The notes beneath the pieces are model-generated. The model saw nothing but the letters and a program-made list of their open reading frames with translations. It was not told the DNA's origin and searched no databases. A DNA stretch of 64,000 nucleotides from Peptococcaceae bacterium 1109 (GTDB taxonomy: Bacteria > Bacillota > Limnochordia > Darwinibacteriales > Darwinibacteriaceae): contig LDJB01000001.1 in the NCBI GenBank assembly GCA_001028815.1, forward strand, positions 887,634-951,633. Reading direction: 5' to 3'. Position 1 is the stretch's first letter. Every line of letters starts with the position of its first letter. Both the position numbers and the translations under genes were made by a program. Shown here one piece after another: positions 34,660-42,111 of this stretch.

Positions 34660-35418
34660 TTGCGGTTTATATCATGGAATGTGAACGGCCTGCGAGCTTG
34701 CGTTAACAAGGGGTTCCTCGACTTCTTTCGCGAAATGGATGCAGACTTTTTCTGTGTCCAAGAAACCAAGCTCCAGGAGGGGCAAATCGAGCTGGACTTG
34801 CCTGGCTATGAACAGTATTGGAACAGCGCAGAAAAGAAGGGCTACTCAGGTACGGCCGTTTTCACAAAACACGCACCGCTCGCCGTGGAAAAGGGGCTCG
34901 GAATCCCTGAACACGACCAAGAAGGGCGCCTGATTACCCTTGAGTACGACAACTTCTTCCTGGTGACCGTTTACACCCCCAACTCCCAGAGGGGGCTTGC
35001 CAGGCTAGATTACCGCATTGCGTGGGAAGATGCCTTTCGCAGTTACATTTCTGGCTTGAACAAGGCTAAGCCGGTTATCATCTGCGGCGACCTCAATGTG
35101 GCTCATCAGGAAATTGACATTGCCCGCCCGGAAGCGAACCGTAAGAACGCGGGTTTCACCGATGAAGAGCGGGAAAAATTCTCTTTACTGCTTGAGGCGG
35201 GGTTCATAGATACGTTCCGCCACTTCTACCCAGACAAAGCTGATGTATACACTTGGTGGGCATATTTCGCCAAGTCTCGGGAACGGAACATTGGCTGGCG
35301 GATTGACTTCTTCCTCGCCTCGAACGCTCTCCGGGACAGGCTAATCGACGCCTACATCTACGACGATATAATGGGCAGCGATCACTGCCCCGTGGGCCTG
35401 GAAATCGAACTGCCGTAA
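34660..35418 (+). CDS. xth: Exodeoxyribonuclease III
   Basis: This 252-residue enzyme of base-excision repair cuts at abasic sites and trims 3-prime ends with magnesium. The catalytic motifs are intact: FISWNVNGLRA (Asn), CVQETKLQ (metal-binding Glu), YSGTAVFTK, CGDLNVAHQEID (Asp and Asn), and the C-terminal GSDHCPVG with the Asp-His pair. I chose the TTG at 34660, seven bases after AGGAGG, because it gives the standard start just before RFISWNVNG; upstream in-frame ATGs would add 43 unrelated residues. It is a single gene with its own terminator. Confidence 0.93.
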   Translation: MRFISWNVNGLRACVNKGFLDFFREMDADFFCVQETKLQEGQIELDLPGYEQYWNSAEKKGYSGTAVFTKHAPLAVEKGLGIPEHDQEGRLITLEYDNFFLVTVYTPNSQRGLARLDYRIAWEDAFRSYISGLNKAKPVIICGDLNVAHQEIDIARPEANRKNAGFTDEEREKFSLLLEAGFIDTFRHFYPDKADVYTWWAYFAKSRERNIGWRIDFFLASNALRDRLIDAYIYDDIMGSDHCPVGLEIELP

Positions 35419-35420
35419 AT

Positions 35421-35456
35421 AAAACACCACCGCCGTGTGAAAGGCGGTGGTGTTTT
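35421..35456. terminator. Bidirectional terminator between xth and the purine permease gene
   Basis: AAAACACCACCGCC and GGCGGTGGTGTTTT are perfect 14-base arms around an 8-base loop, with A and T runs at the ends that suit both directions. Confidence 0.9.
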
Positions 35457-35479
35457 GCTTTGCTGGCCCTCTGCGGAGC

Positions 35480-36835
35480 CTAGATGATCGCCAAGATTAC
35501 GAAGTTGATGATAAACAAGATGGTGGAAACAGCCAGGATGGGATGAATCTCCTGGGCTTTCCCCTTCATGATCTTAACCAAGCAGTAGAAGACAAAGCCC
35601 GCAGCGATACCATAGGAGATGCTGTAGCACAGCGCCATGAACACGCCGGCAAAGAAGGCTGGTACTGCTTCTTCGAAATCGGTCCAGTTAATCTCAGCGA
35701 AGGCAGACAGCATCATGATGCCTACCACGATCAAGGCCGGTGAGGTTGCAGCGGAAGGCACAGCGCTTACCAGCGGTGCAAAGAATGCACTCAAGAAGAA
35801 CATGACCGCCACTACCACGCTAGTGAGCCCGGTGCGCCCACCTGCGCCGATCCCAGCTGCACTCTCAACATAGGTGGTGGTATTGGAGGTACCGAAGATA
35901 GCACCGATGGAGGTGGCTGTAGCATCAGCAAACAGGGCCCTGTCCATCTTCGACTTAAAGCCTGAGCTTGTCTCCAAAGACCGCTGGTCTTCTTCGGAGA
36001 AGATGCCTGTCTTCCGGCCGGTACCGATGAAGGTGCCGATGGTGTCAAAGGTGTCAGACAGACTGAACGCAAAGATGGTCATGAGCACCAAGGGGATCTT
36101 CGCCGGGTCGCTGAACAACGACACAAGCCCTGGATTGCCAAAGGCTGCAAAGATAGTGGTCTTCAATTCAGAGACAGCTTGTCCCAAACCAACGGTGGAG
36201 CCAACCTGGGTGACGCCAAAGGGGATCCCCAGCAGGGTTGTGACCACGATACCGATCATGATTGCGCCTTTGACGTTGTTGATGAGCAGAATCACCGTCA
36301 AGGCCAGGCCGAACAGGGTAAGCAGAACGCTGGGGTGATTTAGGGGAACCAGTTCAGGGATGCCTGCATCGAAGCTTAGCAAGCCAGCATTCTTGATGCC
36401 GATGTAGGCGATGAAAATACCGATGCCGCCGCCGATGGCATTTTGCAGGCCTTCAGGGATGGACTTGATGATCAGCTTCCGAATGCGGGTAGCGGTAATC
36501 ACGATGTTGATTATGCCGCAGACAAACACCATTGCCAGGGCTTCCTGCCATGTAAAGCCCAAACTGAAAACAACCGTAAACACAAAGAATGCATTGAGGC
36601 CCATGCCAGGAGCCTGCGCATAGGGAACATTAGCGAAAAGGCCCATGACAAGTGTACCGATGATAGAAGCGATGATTGTGGAGAGGAACACCGCGCCCCA
36701 GGGCATACCAGAGAGAGACAGTATGTCGGGGTTGACCATGATGATGTACGCCATGGCAAAGAACGTTGTAAGCCCGGCAATCACCTCGGTACGGACGTTA
36801 GTACCATTCTCCTTCAGTTTGAAAAAATTCTCCAT
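35480..36835 (-). CDS. NCS2-family guanine/hypoxanthine permease
   Basis: This 451-residue AzgA-type purine permease has 12 to 14 hydrophobic segments. Marks include EVIAGLTTFFAMAYIIMVNP at the N-terminus, YAQAPGMGLNAFFVFT, GGGIGIFIAYIG, and the substrate-site region FDTIGTFIGTGRK and GTSNTTTYVESAAGIGAGGR. It brings guanine or hypoxanthine in with protons. I chose the ATG at 36835, which follows GGAGGAGTAAAG. A guanine-type purine riboswitch and a terminator hairpin sit in its leader, so uptake would be shut off when guanine or hypoxanthine is plentiful. No purine salvage enzyme is adjacent. Confidence 0.95.
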   Translation of the reverse strand: MENFFKLKENGTNVRTEVIAGLTTFFAMAYIIMVNPDILSLSGMPWGAVFLSTIIASIIGTLVMGLFANVPYAQAPGMGLNAFFVFTVVFSLGFTWQEALAMVFVCGIINIVITATRIRKLIIKSIPEGLQNAIGGGIGIFIAYIGIKNAGLLSFDAGIPELVPLNHPSVLLTLFGLALTVILLINNVKGAIMIGIVVTTLLGIPFGVTQVGSTVGLGQAVSELKTTIFAAFGNPGLVSLFSDPAKIPLVLMTIFAFSLSDTFDTIGTFIGTGRKTGIFSEEDQRSLETSSGFKSKMDRALFADATATSIGAIFGTSNTTTYVESAAGIGAGGRTGLTSVVVAVMFFLSAFFAPLVSAVPSAATSPALIVVGIMMLSAFAEINWTDFEEAVPAFFAGVFMALCYSISYGIAAGFVFYCLVKIMKGKAQEIHPILAVSTILFIINFVILAII

Positions 36836-36913
36836 CTTTACTCCTCCATCCTCTAGTTTGTAACTGCTATACAAGAATAGGAACTGGTTCCTAAGTCCCC
36901 CAAAACTGGAAAT

Positions 36914-36945
36914 AAAAAAACAGCTGTCGAGTGCTCGACAAGCTG
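36914..36945 (-). terminator. Riboswitch-controlled terminator hairpin
   Basis: On the minus strand CAGCT-T-GTCGAG pairs with CTCGACAGCTG around a 2-base loop and is followed by TTTTTTT. It lies between the purine aptamer and the permease gene and is the likely expression platform. A second hairpin, CACAAGG/CCTTGTG, lies between the aptamer and it (36954-36979). Confidence 0.85.
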
Positions 36946-36995
36946 TAAGATCCACAAGGCGACGCCTTCACCCCTTGTGTACGCGCTTCGTTAGC

Positions 36996-37064
36996 ACTCA
37001 TAGCGTAGGCAATATAGGTTGCCACGTAGAAACTCCTGCACCAAATTTGCAGGCTTATATGAGT
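36996..37064 (-). promoter_or_regulatory. Purine riboswitch aptamer, guanine class
   Basis: On the minus strand the 69-base aptamer has P1 ACTCATA/TATGAGT, P2 GCCTGCA/TGCAGG with loop AATTTGG, J2/3 TTTCTAC, and P3 GTGGCAA/TTGCC with loop CCTATA. L2 and L3 can form the usual kissing pairs. The base before the final U and P1, equivalent to position 74, is C, which predicts guanine/hypoxanthine and not adenine binding. A likely promoter, TTTACA-17-TACCGT, lies upstream at 37094-37122. The region 36836-37140 therefore consists of this leader. Confidence 0.92.
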
Positions 37065-37140
37065 CGCATATCACATATTCAATTCACATACTTACGGTAC
37101 CACACTTTACAGCAGATGTAAAGCTTGGATGCATCAAAAA

Positions 37141-37515
37141 TTACCGCGCTTCCCGGATCGTCCTCACCTTAAACAGGAAGTAAAACAGATGCCCAAGCCA
37201 CACGGTGAGGAGAATAAGGTGTCCCAGTAACATGGGTCCCAGCATGTAGCAGCCAATACTGATGGTCAAGGTTACGCTGGCAATCAGGCGGAGTTTGGCC
37301 TTAAGGGTCATACCTCTCCCCTTAAGGTAACTCTCGAAATTCTCCTTGTAGAGCTTGGTGGAGAGAAACCACTGATGCAGCCGCTCCGAGCCCTTGCCGA
37401 AGCCGAAGACTGTCAAGACTACGAAGGGAAATGCGGGCAAAAGGGGCACAATCGCTCCTACAACCGTTAGGGCCAGGCCAACAAACCCTAGGGCCAGGTA
37501 AAACACTTTTCTCAT
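37141..37515 (-). CDS. ybaN: YbaN/DUF454 family small membrane protein
   Basis: This is a 124-residue inner-membrane protein. The N-terminal part LALGFVGLALTVVGAIVPLL, then PAFPFVVLTVFGFGKGSERL, and LKAKLRLIASVTLTISIG are the DUF454 pattern, with about three to four hydrophobic segments and a conserved P-x-x-P-F region. The function of the family is unknown. I chose the ATG at 37515, six bases after GGAGAG. It stands between the purine permease leader and the lactate dehydrogenase genes on the same strand. It may be transcribed with the latter, but it has no evident tie to them. Confidence 0.87.
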   Translation of the reverse strand: MRKVFYLALGFVGLALTVVGAIVPLLPAFPFVVLTVFGFGKGSERLHQWFLSTKLYKENFESYLKGRGMTLKAKLRLIASVTLTISIGCYMLGPMLLGHLILLTVWLGHLFYFLFKVRTIREAR

Positions 37516-37608
37516 GAAACACTCTCCAAACGCCAATTATTACCTAAGAACTATTCTACTCTTTTGCCCCTTCTCCTCCCAAAGAACCAGAACTTCTTGG
37601 GACAGCGC

Positions 37609-38037
37609 CTATGCCAACACGACCTTCCCGGGGTTGAGGATGTGTTTCGGATCAAAGGATGCCTTTATTGCCTTAAGCAGGTCCAACTGCTCGGGGCCCA
37701 AAGACTCTGCCAAATACTCCCTCTTGGCAAACCCAATGCCGTGTTCCCCAGAAACCTGCCCCGTAAGCTCTTTGGCCTTGGCATAGATCCTCTCCATAGC
37801 TTGCTCCATAAGTACCAGCCATTCTTCCCGGGAGCGCTCACCCCGGAGAATGTAAACGTGGAGGTTACCATCTCCCGCGTGCCCGAAGCTAAGAATGGGG
37901 AGATCGTATTCTTTCGCTAAGGCTTCAGTGAAGCTCACTAGCTCTGCGATACGGCTGGGGGGCACCACCACATCTACCTCGTCCAGTTCACCCATACCCT
38001 TAATGGCCTCCAAAAAGGCGCCGCGGCACTCCCACAA
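37609..38037 (-). CDS. C-terminal fragment of LctD/GlcD-type dehydrogenase
   Basis: This 142-residue frame continues the FAD-oxidase C-terminal domain (PPSRIAELVSFTEALAKEY, GHAGDGNLH, DPKHILNPGKVV). It has no convincing ribosome site of its own. It is best read as the second half of the frameshifted gene and not as a separate protein. Confidence 0.7.
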   Translation of the reverse strand: MWECRGAFLEAIKGMGELDEVDVVVPPSRIAELVSFTEALAKEYDLPILSFGHAGDGNLHVYILRGERSREEWLVLMEQAMERIYAKAKELTGQVSGEHGIGFAKREYLAESLGPEQLDLLKAIKASFDPKHILNPGKVVLA

Positions 38038-39007
38038 CCCCCCCTTGGCGGTCAGCAGTATTGGCGATGAGGACGTCCATTGCCCCCTGAGCTAAGCATA
38101 CTTCCGCCACAACCTCATAGGCCCGCTCCAACTCACCTAGATCGTTTCCTAGGAACGTGAGGAGAAGGTATGCAGGAGCTGTAGAATGAGGGAACGTTCT
38201 GCCCAGGTACTTCTCGGCCGCCTGAATGATCTCCCGCTGGAAAAACTCCAGTGCCGCGGGGACCTCACCGCTGCTCAAGATCTTAGGGACCGCAGCCACC
38301 GCTTCTTCGAGTCCGGTAAAGGGTACAAGAAGGCTCACCTGCCGTCGCGGCAGCGGCAAGAGCTTCACGGTAATCTTGGTAATTACCGCGAGGGTACCCT
38401 CGGAGCCGATCAGTAGATCAGTCAGGCTGTAGCCTGAGCTGTTCTTCACCACTTTCCCGCCGCAGTTAATGATTTGCCCGTTAGGCAGTACGGCCTCCAA
38501 CCCCAGGACCCAATCCCTAGTAACGCCGTACTTAACGGCTCGCATGCCCCCAGCGTTAGTGCTGACGTTTCCGCCTATGGTGGCGGTCTTTTCACCAGGA
38601 TCCGGTGGATAAAACAGCCCCACACCTTCTACCGCCTTTTGAAAATCCATCAACAGTACACCAGGCTCAACCACCGCCATAAGATTCTCCTCGTCAATCT
38701 CGAGGATACGGTTCATCCGGTCTGTGACAAGTACGACGCCGCCATAGAGGGCCACTGCACCTCCGCACAGCCCAGTCCCTGCCCCCCGGGGAGTGACTGG
38801 AATGTTCCGTTCCCAGCAGTAGGCCATGATCTCCGCGACCTCCGTGGCGCTTCCTGGGCGGGCCACAGCCTCAGGAGGCCGCCCCTCAAGGGAGAGCTCG
38901 TCGTGGTAGTAATCGGGACTGATGTCCTCCCCCCACATTACCCAGTCATCACCGCATATCTGTCGAAGGTGGGAAATGTCATCAGCTGTTATGGGCGAGT
39001 ACTGCAC
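38000..39007 (-). CDS. N-terminal fragment of LctD/GlcD-type dehydrogenase
   Basis: This 335-residue frame begins at a GTG nine bases after AAAGGAGG. It has the FAD-binding domain through about residue 225 and the first part of the C-terminal domain, and it leaves the family frame at the G7 tract, ending in about 12 unrelated residues. If the frameshift is real, the product lacks the end of the substrate domain and should be inactive. Confidence 0.75.
   Translation of the reverse strand: MQYSPITADDISHLRQICGDDWVMWGEDISPDYYHDELSLEGRPPEAVARPGSATEVAEIMAYCWERNIPVTPRGAGTGLCGGAVALYGGVVLVTDRMNRILEIDEENLMAVVEPGVLLMDFQKAVEGVGLFYPPDPGEKTATIGGNVSTNAGGMRAVKYGVTRDWVLGLEAVLPNGQIINCGGKVVKNSSGYSLTDLLIGSEGTLAVITKITVKLLPLPRRQVSLLVPFTGLEEAVAAVPKILSSGEVPAALEFFQREIIQAAEKYLGRTFPHSTAPAYLLLTFLGNDLGELERAYEVVAEVCLAQGAMDVLIANTADRQGGVVGVPRRLFGGH
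38038..38044 (-). repeat. Homopolymer tract at the frameshift site
   Basis: Seven consecutive G on the minus strand lie exactly where the two GlcD frames must be joined. A six-base tract restores one continuous family-length protein. Confidence 0.85.
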
Positions 39008-40190
39008 CGTCTGTGCCTCCTTTCAGATCCTGGATCAGCCCCTGTACGATTGGGTAAAGATCGCCCACGAGCCCGTAGTGGGCCGTGCGGAAAATCGGTG
39101 CACTGGGATCGCTGTTGATCGCGACGATCAGCTCGGCACCAGTTACTCCAGCGGTGAACTGCACTGCGCCAGAGATGCCTGCAGTAATCAGGAGTTTGGG
39201 CCGGATAGTCCTGCCGCTGAGCCCGATCTGTCGAGTGTGGCCTGCCCAACCTGCTTCCACCAAGGGGCGGGTTACTCCCAGCTGGCCACCGAGGAGTTCT
39301 GCTAGTTCCTCCAGCATAGCTAGGTCCGCCTTGCTCCGCACGCCGCGCCCAGCAGCCACCACTACCTCTGCATCGGCCAGGCTGGTTTGGGGCGGCTTCT
39401 TCTCCGACTTGATCACCGTCACCCTGGATCGGAGCTCTTCGGAATTAAGCTGACAGTGCTCCACCCTAGCCCCAGGCATGCGCTGAGGGACGGCCCGCTC
39501 CATCACCTTGTAGCGCACCGTGGCCATTTGGGGGCGGCGCTTGGGGGTTATGATCTGAGCCATGATGTTGCCTCCAAAGGCAGGCCGGATCTGTACCAAT
39601 TCCCCATCTCCCCTCACTTCCAAACGGGTGCAATCTGCCGTCAAGCCGGTGCGGAAACGCACCGCTACCCGGGGGGCCAAAGCCCGTCCCATAGGGGTCG
39701 CGGCAAGGAGCACTATCCCAGGGTTCACCCGCTCAATGGCATTGGCGATGGCACTGGTGTAAGGCTCAATCCGCATTACTTCCAGTTCGGGGTGGTCATA
39801 GGCCAAGCAATGGTCTACCCCGTACTCCACAATCTCGCGGCAGGCCTGATCGATTCCGCTCCCCACCACCACGCAGTAAAGCTTTTCGCCGAGCTCGTCA
39901 GCGAGCTCTCTACCTTTACCCACCAGCTCAAAGGTGACGGGGTGAAGACCCGCGGCGGTCCACTCTGCCACAACCATTACTCCCCGCCAATGAGCCCTTG
40001 AGTCGAGCTGCTCCTCCCCTTCCCCCGCGACAAAGATAGCCCCTTCTGGGCAGCGCTTAACGCAAATCTTGCACAGCCTGCAGCTCTCAAGGACGACGAT
40101 CCGGTTCCCTTGGCGCATCAGCGCAGCAAAGGGACAGGCAGCGATACAGGCTTCACATAGAGTGCACTTGCCGTGGTTAATTTCGATCAC
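38982..40190 (-). CDS. etfA: Electron transfer flavoprotein alpha subunit with N-terminal ferredoxin domain (LctC/EtfA-like)
   Basis: This is a 402-residue protein. Residues 1-55 form a 2[4Fe-4S] ferredoxin module with Cys9, 12, 15, 19 and Cys37, 40, 43, 47. The rest is EtfA: an N-terminal Rossmann-like part (about 70-190), and a C-terminal FAD-binding domain with GLSGRTIRPKLLITAGISGA and ELIVAINSDPSAPIF. The same fusion occurs in LctC of Acetobacterium woodii. There the Etf-lactate dehydrogenase complex drives NAD reduction by lactate at the cost of reduced ferredoxin. The GTG start overlaps the etfB stop (GTGA), and the dehydrogenase gene overlaps its end. Electron confurcation is inferred from the gene set. 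Confidence 0.9.
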   Translation of the reverse strand: MIEINHGKCTLCEACIAACPFAALMRQGNRIVVLESCRLCKICVKRCPEGAIFVAGEGEEQLDSRAHWRGVMVVAEWTAAGLHPVTFELVGKGRELADELGEKLYCVVVGSGIDQACREIVEYGVDHCLAYDHPELEVMRIEPYTSAIANAIERVNPGIVLLAATPMGRALAPRVAVRFRTGLTADCTRLEVRGDGELVQIRPAFGGNIMAQIITPKRRPQMATVRYKVMERAVPQRMPGARVEHCQLNSEELRSRVTVIKSEKKPPQTSLADAEVVVAAGRGVRSKADLAMLEELAELLGGQLGVTRPLVEAGWAGHTRQIGLSGRTIRPKLLITAGISGAVQFTAGVTGAELIVAINSDPSAPIFRTAHYGLVGDLYPIVQGLIQDLKGGTDGAVLAHNS

Positions 40191-40987
40191 AGCCCATCTC
40201 CCCCCACAAACTTCAGTTTTCTGAGCTTCTCCCCAAGCCTCGCCTGGAGCTCCTCGGGGCTTCCCTCCCAGATCTCTTGGCCAGCAAGCCCCTCAGGGGC
40301 AAAGATCCGCTCTACCTGTGTGGGCGACCCCTTCAAGCCGAACATCCCCACATCTTTACCCAAATCCTGGGCCGCCCAGTGGACGACCTCCGCCTCAGCC
40401 ATGGCCAACTTCCGCCGGTAGGATAGCAGGCGAGGTTCGCCAATGGCCTTGGACACCGTAATCAAGCAGGGCAGTCCAACTGCCACCGTATCAACTGTGG
40501 CCCCTCCGTCTCGCACCAAATGGAGCCTGCCTTCCACGAGGCCCCCAACTGAGAGGACGTTAGATTCGTGAGGCAGGCCCAGGATCTCCGCGATACCCGG
40601 ACCCACCTGGGCCGTATCTCCATCTGTGGTTTGCAGGCCGCAGATGATTATGTCGTACGTCCCGATCTTCTCGATGCCCGCGGCCAAGGCCAAAGCTGTT
40701 GCGAGGGTGTCTGCACCAGCAAAAGCCCGGTCCGTCAGAAGAAAACCGCGGTCCGCCCCCATCATGTAGGCTTCCCGTATGACTGCTTCCGCCTGGGGCG
40801 GGCCCATGGAAATCACCGTAACCCGGCCGCCGTACCGCTCCTTCAAGCGGATGCCCGCTTCCAGTGCATATAGATCAAAGGGATTGAGGATACTCACTAC
40901 TCCTTCCCGGAGGAGCACGCCTGTTTCTTGGTCCACCCCCACATCCCGCGTTTCCGGAACCTGTTTGATACACACAACAATCTCCAC
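40187..40987 (-). CDS. etfB: Electron transfer flavoprotein beta subunit (LctB/EtfB-like)
   Basis: This 266-residue protein is the partner of the EtfA at 38982-40190. EIVVCIKQVPETRDVGVD at the N-terminus and the GLQTTDGDTAQVGPGIAE segment (about residues 120-137) are typical. The DGDTAQVGP form is the one found in flavin-based bifurcating Etfs, which bind a second FAD instead of AMP. LPCLITVSKAIGEPRLLS is the C-terminal family signature. I chose the GTG at 40987, seven bases after GGAGG; an ATG two codons earlier abuts that site. It is the first gene of etfB-etfA-glcD. The bifurcating type is inference from motif and context. Confidence 0.9.
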   Translation of the reverse strand: MEIVVCIKQVPETRDVGVDQETGVLLREGVVSILNPFDLYALEAGIRLKERYGGRVTVISMGPPQAEAVIREAYMMGADRGFLLTDRAFAGADTLATALALAAGIEKIGTYDIIICGLQTTDGDTAQVGPGIAEILGLPHESNVLSVGGLVEGRLHLVRDGGATVDTVAVGLPCLITVSKAIGEPRLLSYRRKLAMAEAEVVHWAAQDLGKDVGMFGLKGSPTQVERIFAPEGLAGQEIWEGSPEELQARLGEKLRKLKFVGGDGL

Positions 40988-41140
40988 AGCCATCCCTCCA
41001 GCATGTACCTGCTAGAAGTGTTCAACGCAGGTGTTCAAATTCCTTCCCTAATCCCCCTGCGAAGTAAACAAATTTTACTATGGCTCCGGATAGCGTATAT
41101 GCCCTTAAGGAGTATCGGGAGAATGCTACGAACAGCAAAA

Positions 41141-41164
41141 CCCCCAGCCAATTGCTGCTGGGGG
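41141..41164 (-). terminator. Terminator after the isomerase gene
   Basis: CCCCCAGC and GCTGGGGG form an 8-base-pair stem around an 8-base loop and are followed on the minus strand by TTTTGC. It closes the importer unit that ends at 41189. The next 150 bases, to etfB, should hold the etf promoter, but I could not place it with confidence. Confidence 0.8.
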
Positions 41165-41188
41165 CTCCGCACTGGAGGTAAGCAGTGC

Positions 41189-42100
41189 CTAGAGCAAACA
41201 TCCTCTGAGGTTTTCCACAATGGAGCGGAGCTTCTCCAGATTCTGATACCTAGGGTTCAGCTCCACTAAAGCCACTGCCGCGCAGTCTCGGAGATCTGCA
41301 TTCAGGAGGTGGTATGGAATATTCCCGTCCCCTGGCGCCAGGTGCAGATCACCGAAACCGAAGGGAAGCCGGTTGATGTTGCTTGTGTGTGCGATAGGCT
41401 CGAAAAGGCCGAAGTTATCGTGGATATGCAGGTGCCTAATGTAAGGCTTAGCTTTCCGCACGGCGGTGGCTAAGTCAAATCCCAAAACGTTGGCAGAAAT
41501 GTGGGCATGCCCAACGTCTAAGCAAATCTTGACGTTTGGGTGGCCGATTTCCGCTATGTGAGCGATAAGCTGGTCGACCCGAGCAGCGGAAAACTCATCT
41601 TCAGGACTGTAGTCACCAGGCGTATACAGAGCGTTTTCCACACAGATGGTAACTCCCAGCTCCTGGGCCCGGTCCCCCAGGCGAACGAGGGATTCTTGCT
41701 CCCACTTTTTCCGCTCCAAAATGCGATCCCAAGTGGCCTCTCCAAAGCGCCGAGGCACATGTCCGCAGTGGTAGACCAGGACACTGGCTTCAAGCTCCCC
41801 AGCCAGGTCCAGGGATGCACGGAGCACTTTCTCATGCAAGCTCCCGTACTCCGGATCCATAAGATTCGTTGGATCCGGGCCGTGGAGTGTATACTTCAGG
41901 CCATAGGCCTTCACGAGCTTGCTTACTTCCCTAAGCCTGTTTGGGATGAGCTCGCCGTGGATGATCACATCCAAGCTGTGAGCCGCGATCTCAACGTAGT
42001 CGAAACCAGCCTCTTGGAACTTTGCCAGGTCTTCCCGGAGGACTGCGAGGTTGCCATCGGTGCGGTTTGAGTCAGCATTAATTCCAATTCCCTGAATCAC
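41189..42100 (-). CDS. Sugar phosphate isomerase/epimerase-like TIM-barrel protein
   Basis: This is a 303-residue AP-endonuclease-2-type TIM barrel. Metal-ligand segments are visible: FDYVEIAAHSLD, LKYTLHGPDPTNLM (His), VCVEN-like ICVENALYTPGD (Glu), ICLDVGHAHIS (Asp and His), IRHLHIHDNFG (His and Asp) and VALVELNPR (Glu). The full His/Glu/Asp set points to an endonuclease IV-like three-metal or two-metal site as well as to sugar isomerases. Its place at the end of the binding-protein/permease/ATPase unit favours a sugar role. The start is a GTG behind GGAGGGTAAGAA. A terminator follows. The substrate is unknown. Confidence 0.83.
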   Translation of the reverse strand: MIQGIGINADSNRTDGNLAVLREDLAKFQEAGFDYVEIAAHSLDVIIHGELIPNRLREVSKLVKAYGLKYTLHGPDPTNLMDPEYGSLHEKVLRASLDLAGELEASVLVYHCGHVPRRFGEATWDRILERKKWEQESLVRLGDRAQELGVTICVENALYTPGDYSPEDEFSAARVDQLIAHIAEIGHPNVKICLDVGHAHISANVLGFDLATAVRKAKPYIRHLHIHDNFGLFEPIAHTSNINRLPFGFGDLHLAPGDGNIPYHLLNADLRDCAAVALVELNPRYQNLEKLRSIVENLRGCLL

Positions 42101-42111
42101 TTCTTACCCTC

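Larger units (their letters stand above)
37609..39007 (-). pseudogene. Frameshifted FAD-linked lactate/glycolate dehydrogenase (LctD/GlcD)
   Basis: Two overlapping frames together encode one GlcD-type protein. The 5-prime part (38000-39007) carries the FAD-binding PCMH domain with TPRGAGTGLCGGAVAL. The 3-prime part (37609-38037) carries the FAD-oxidase C-terminal domain with FGHAGDGNLHVYIL and SGEHGIGFAKREYL. The whole spans 1399 bases, one more than a multiple of three. The join lies at a run of seven G on the minus strand (38038-38044). With six G it would read on through RQGGLWECRGAF into a normal 465-residue protein. This is either a real one-base insertion (pseudogene or phase-variable tract) or a sequencing error. 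The gene follows etfB-etfA with a 26-base overlap, as in electron-confurcating lactate dehydrogenases of acetogens (LctBCD). Confidence 0.85.
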
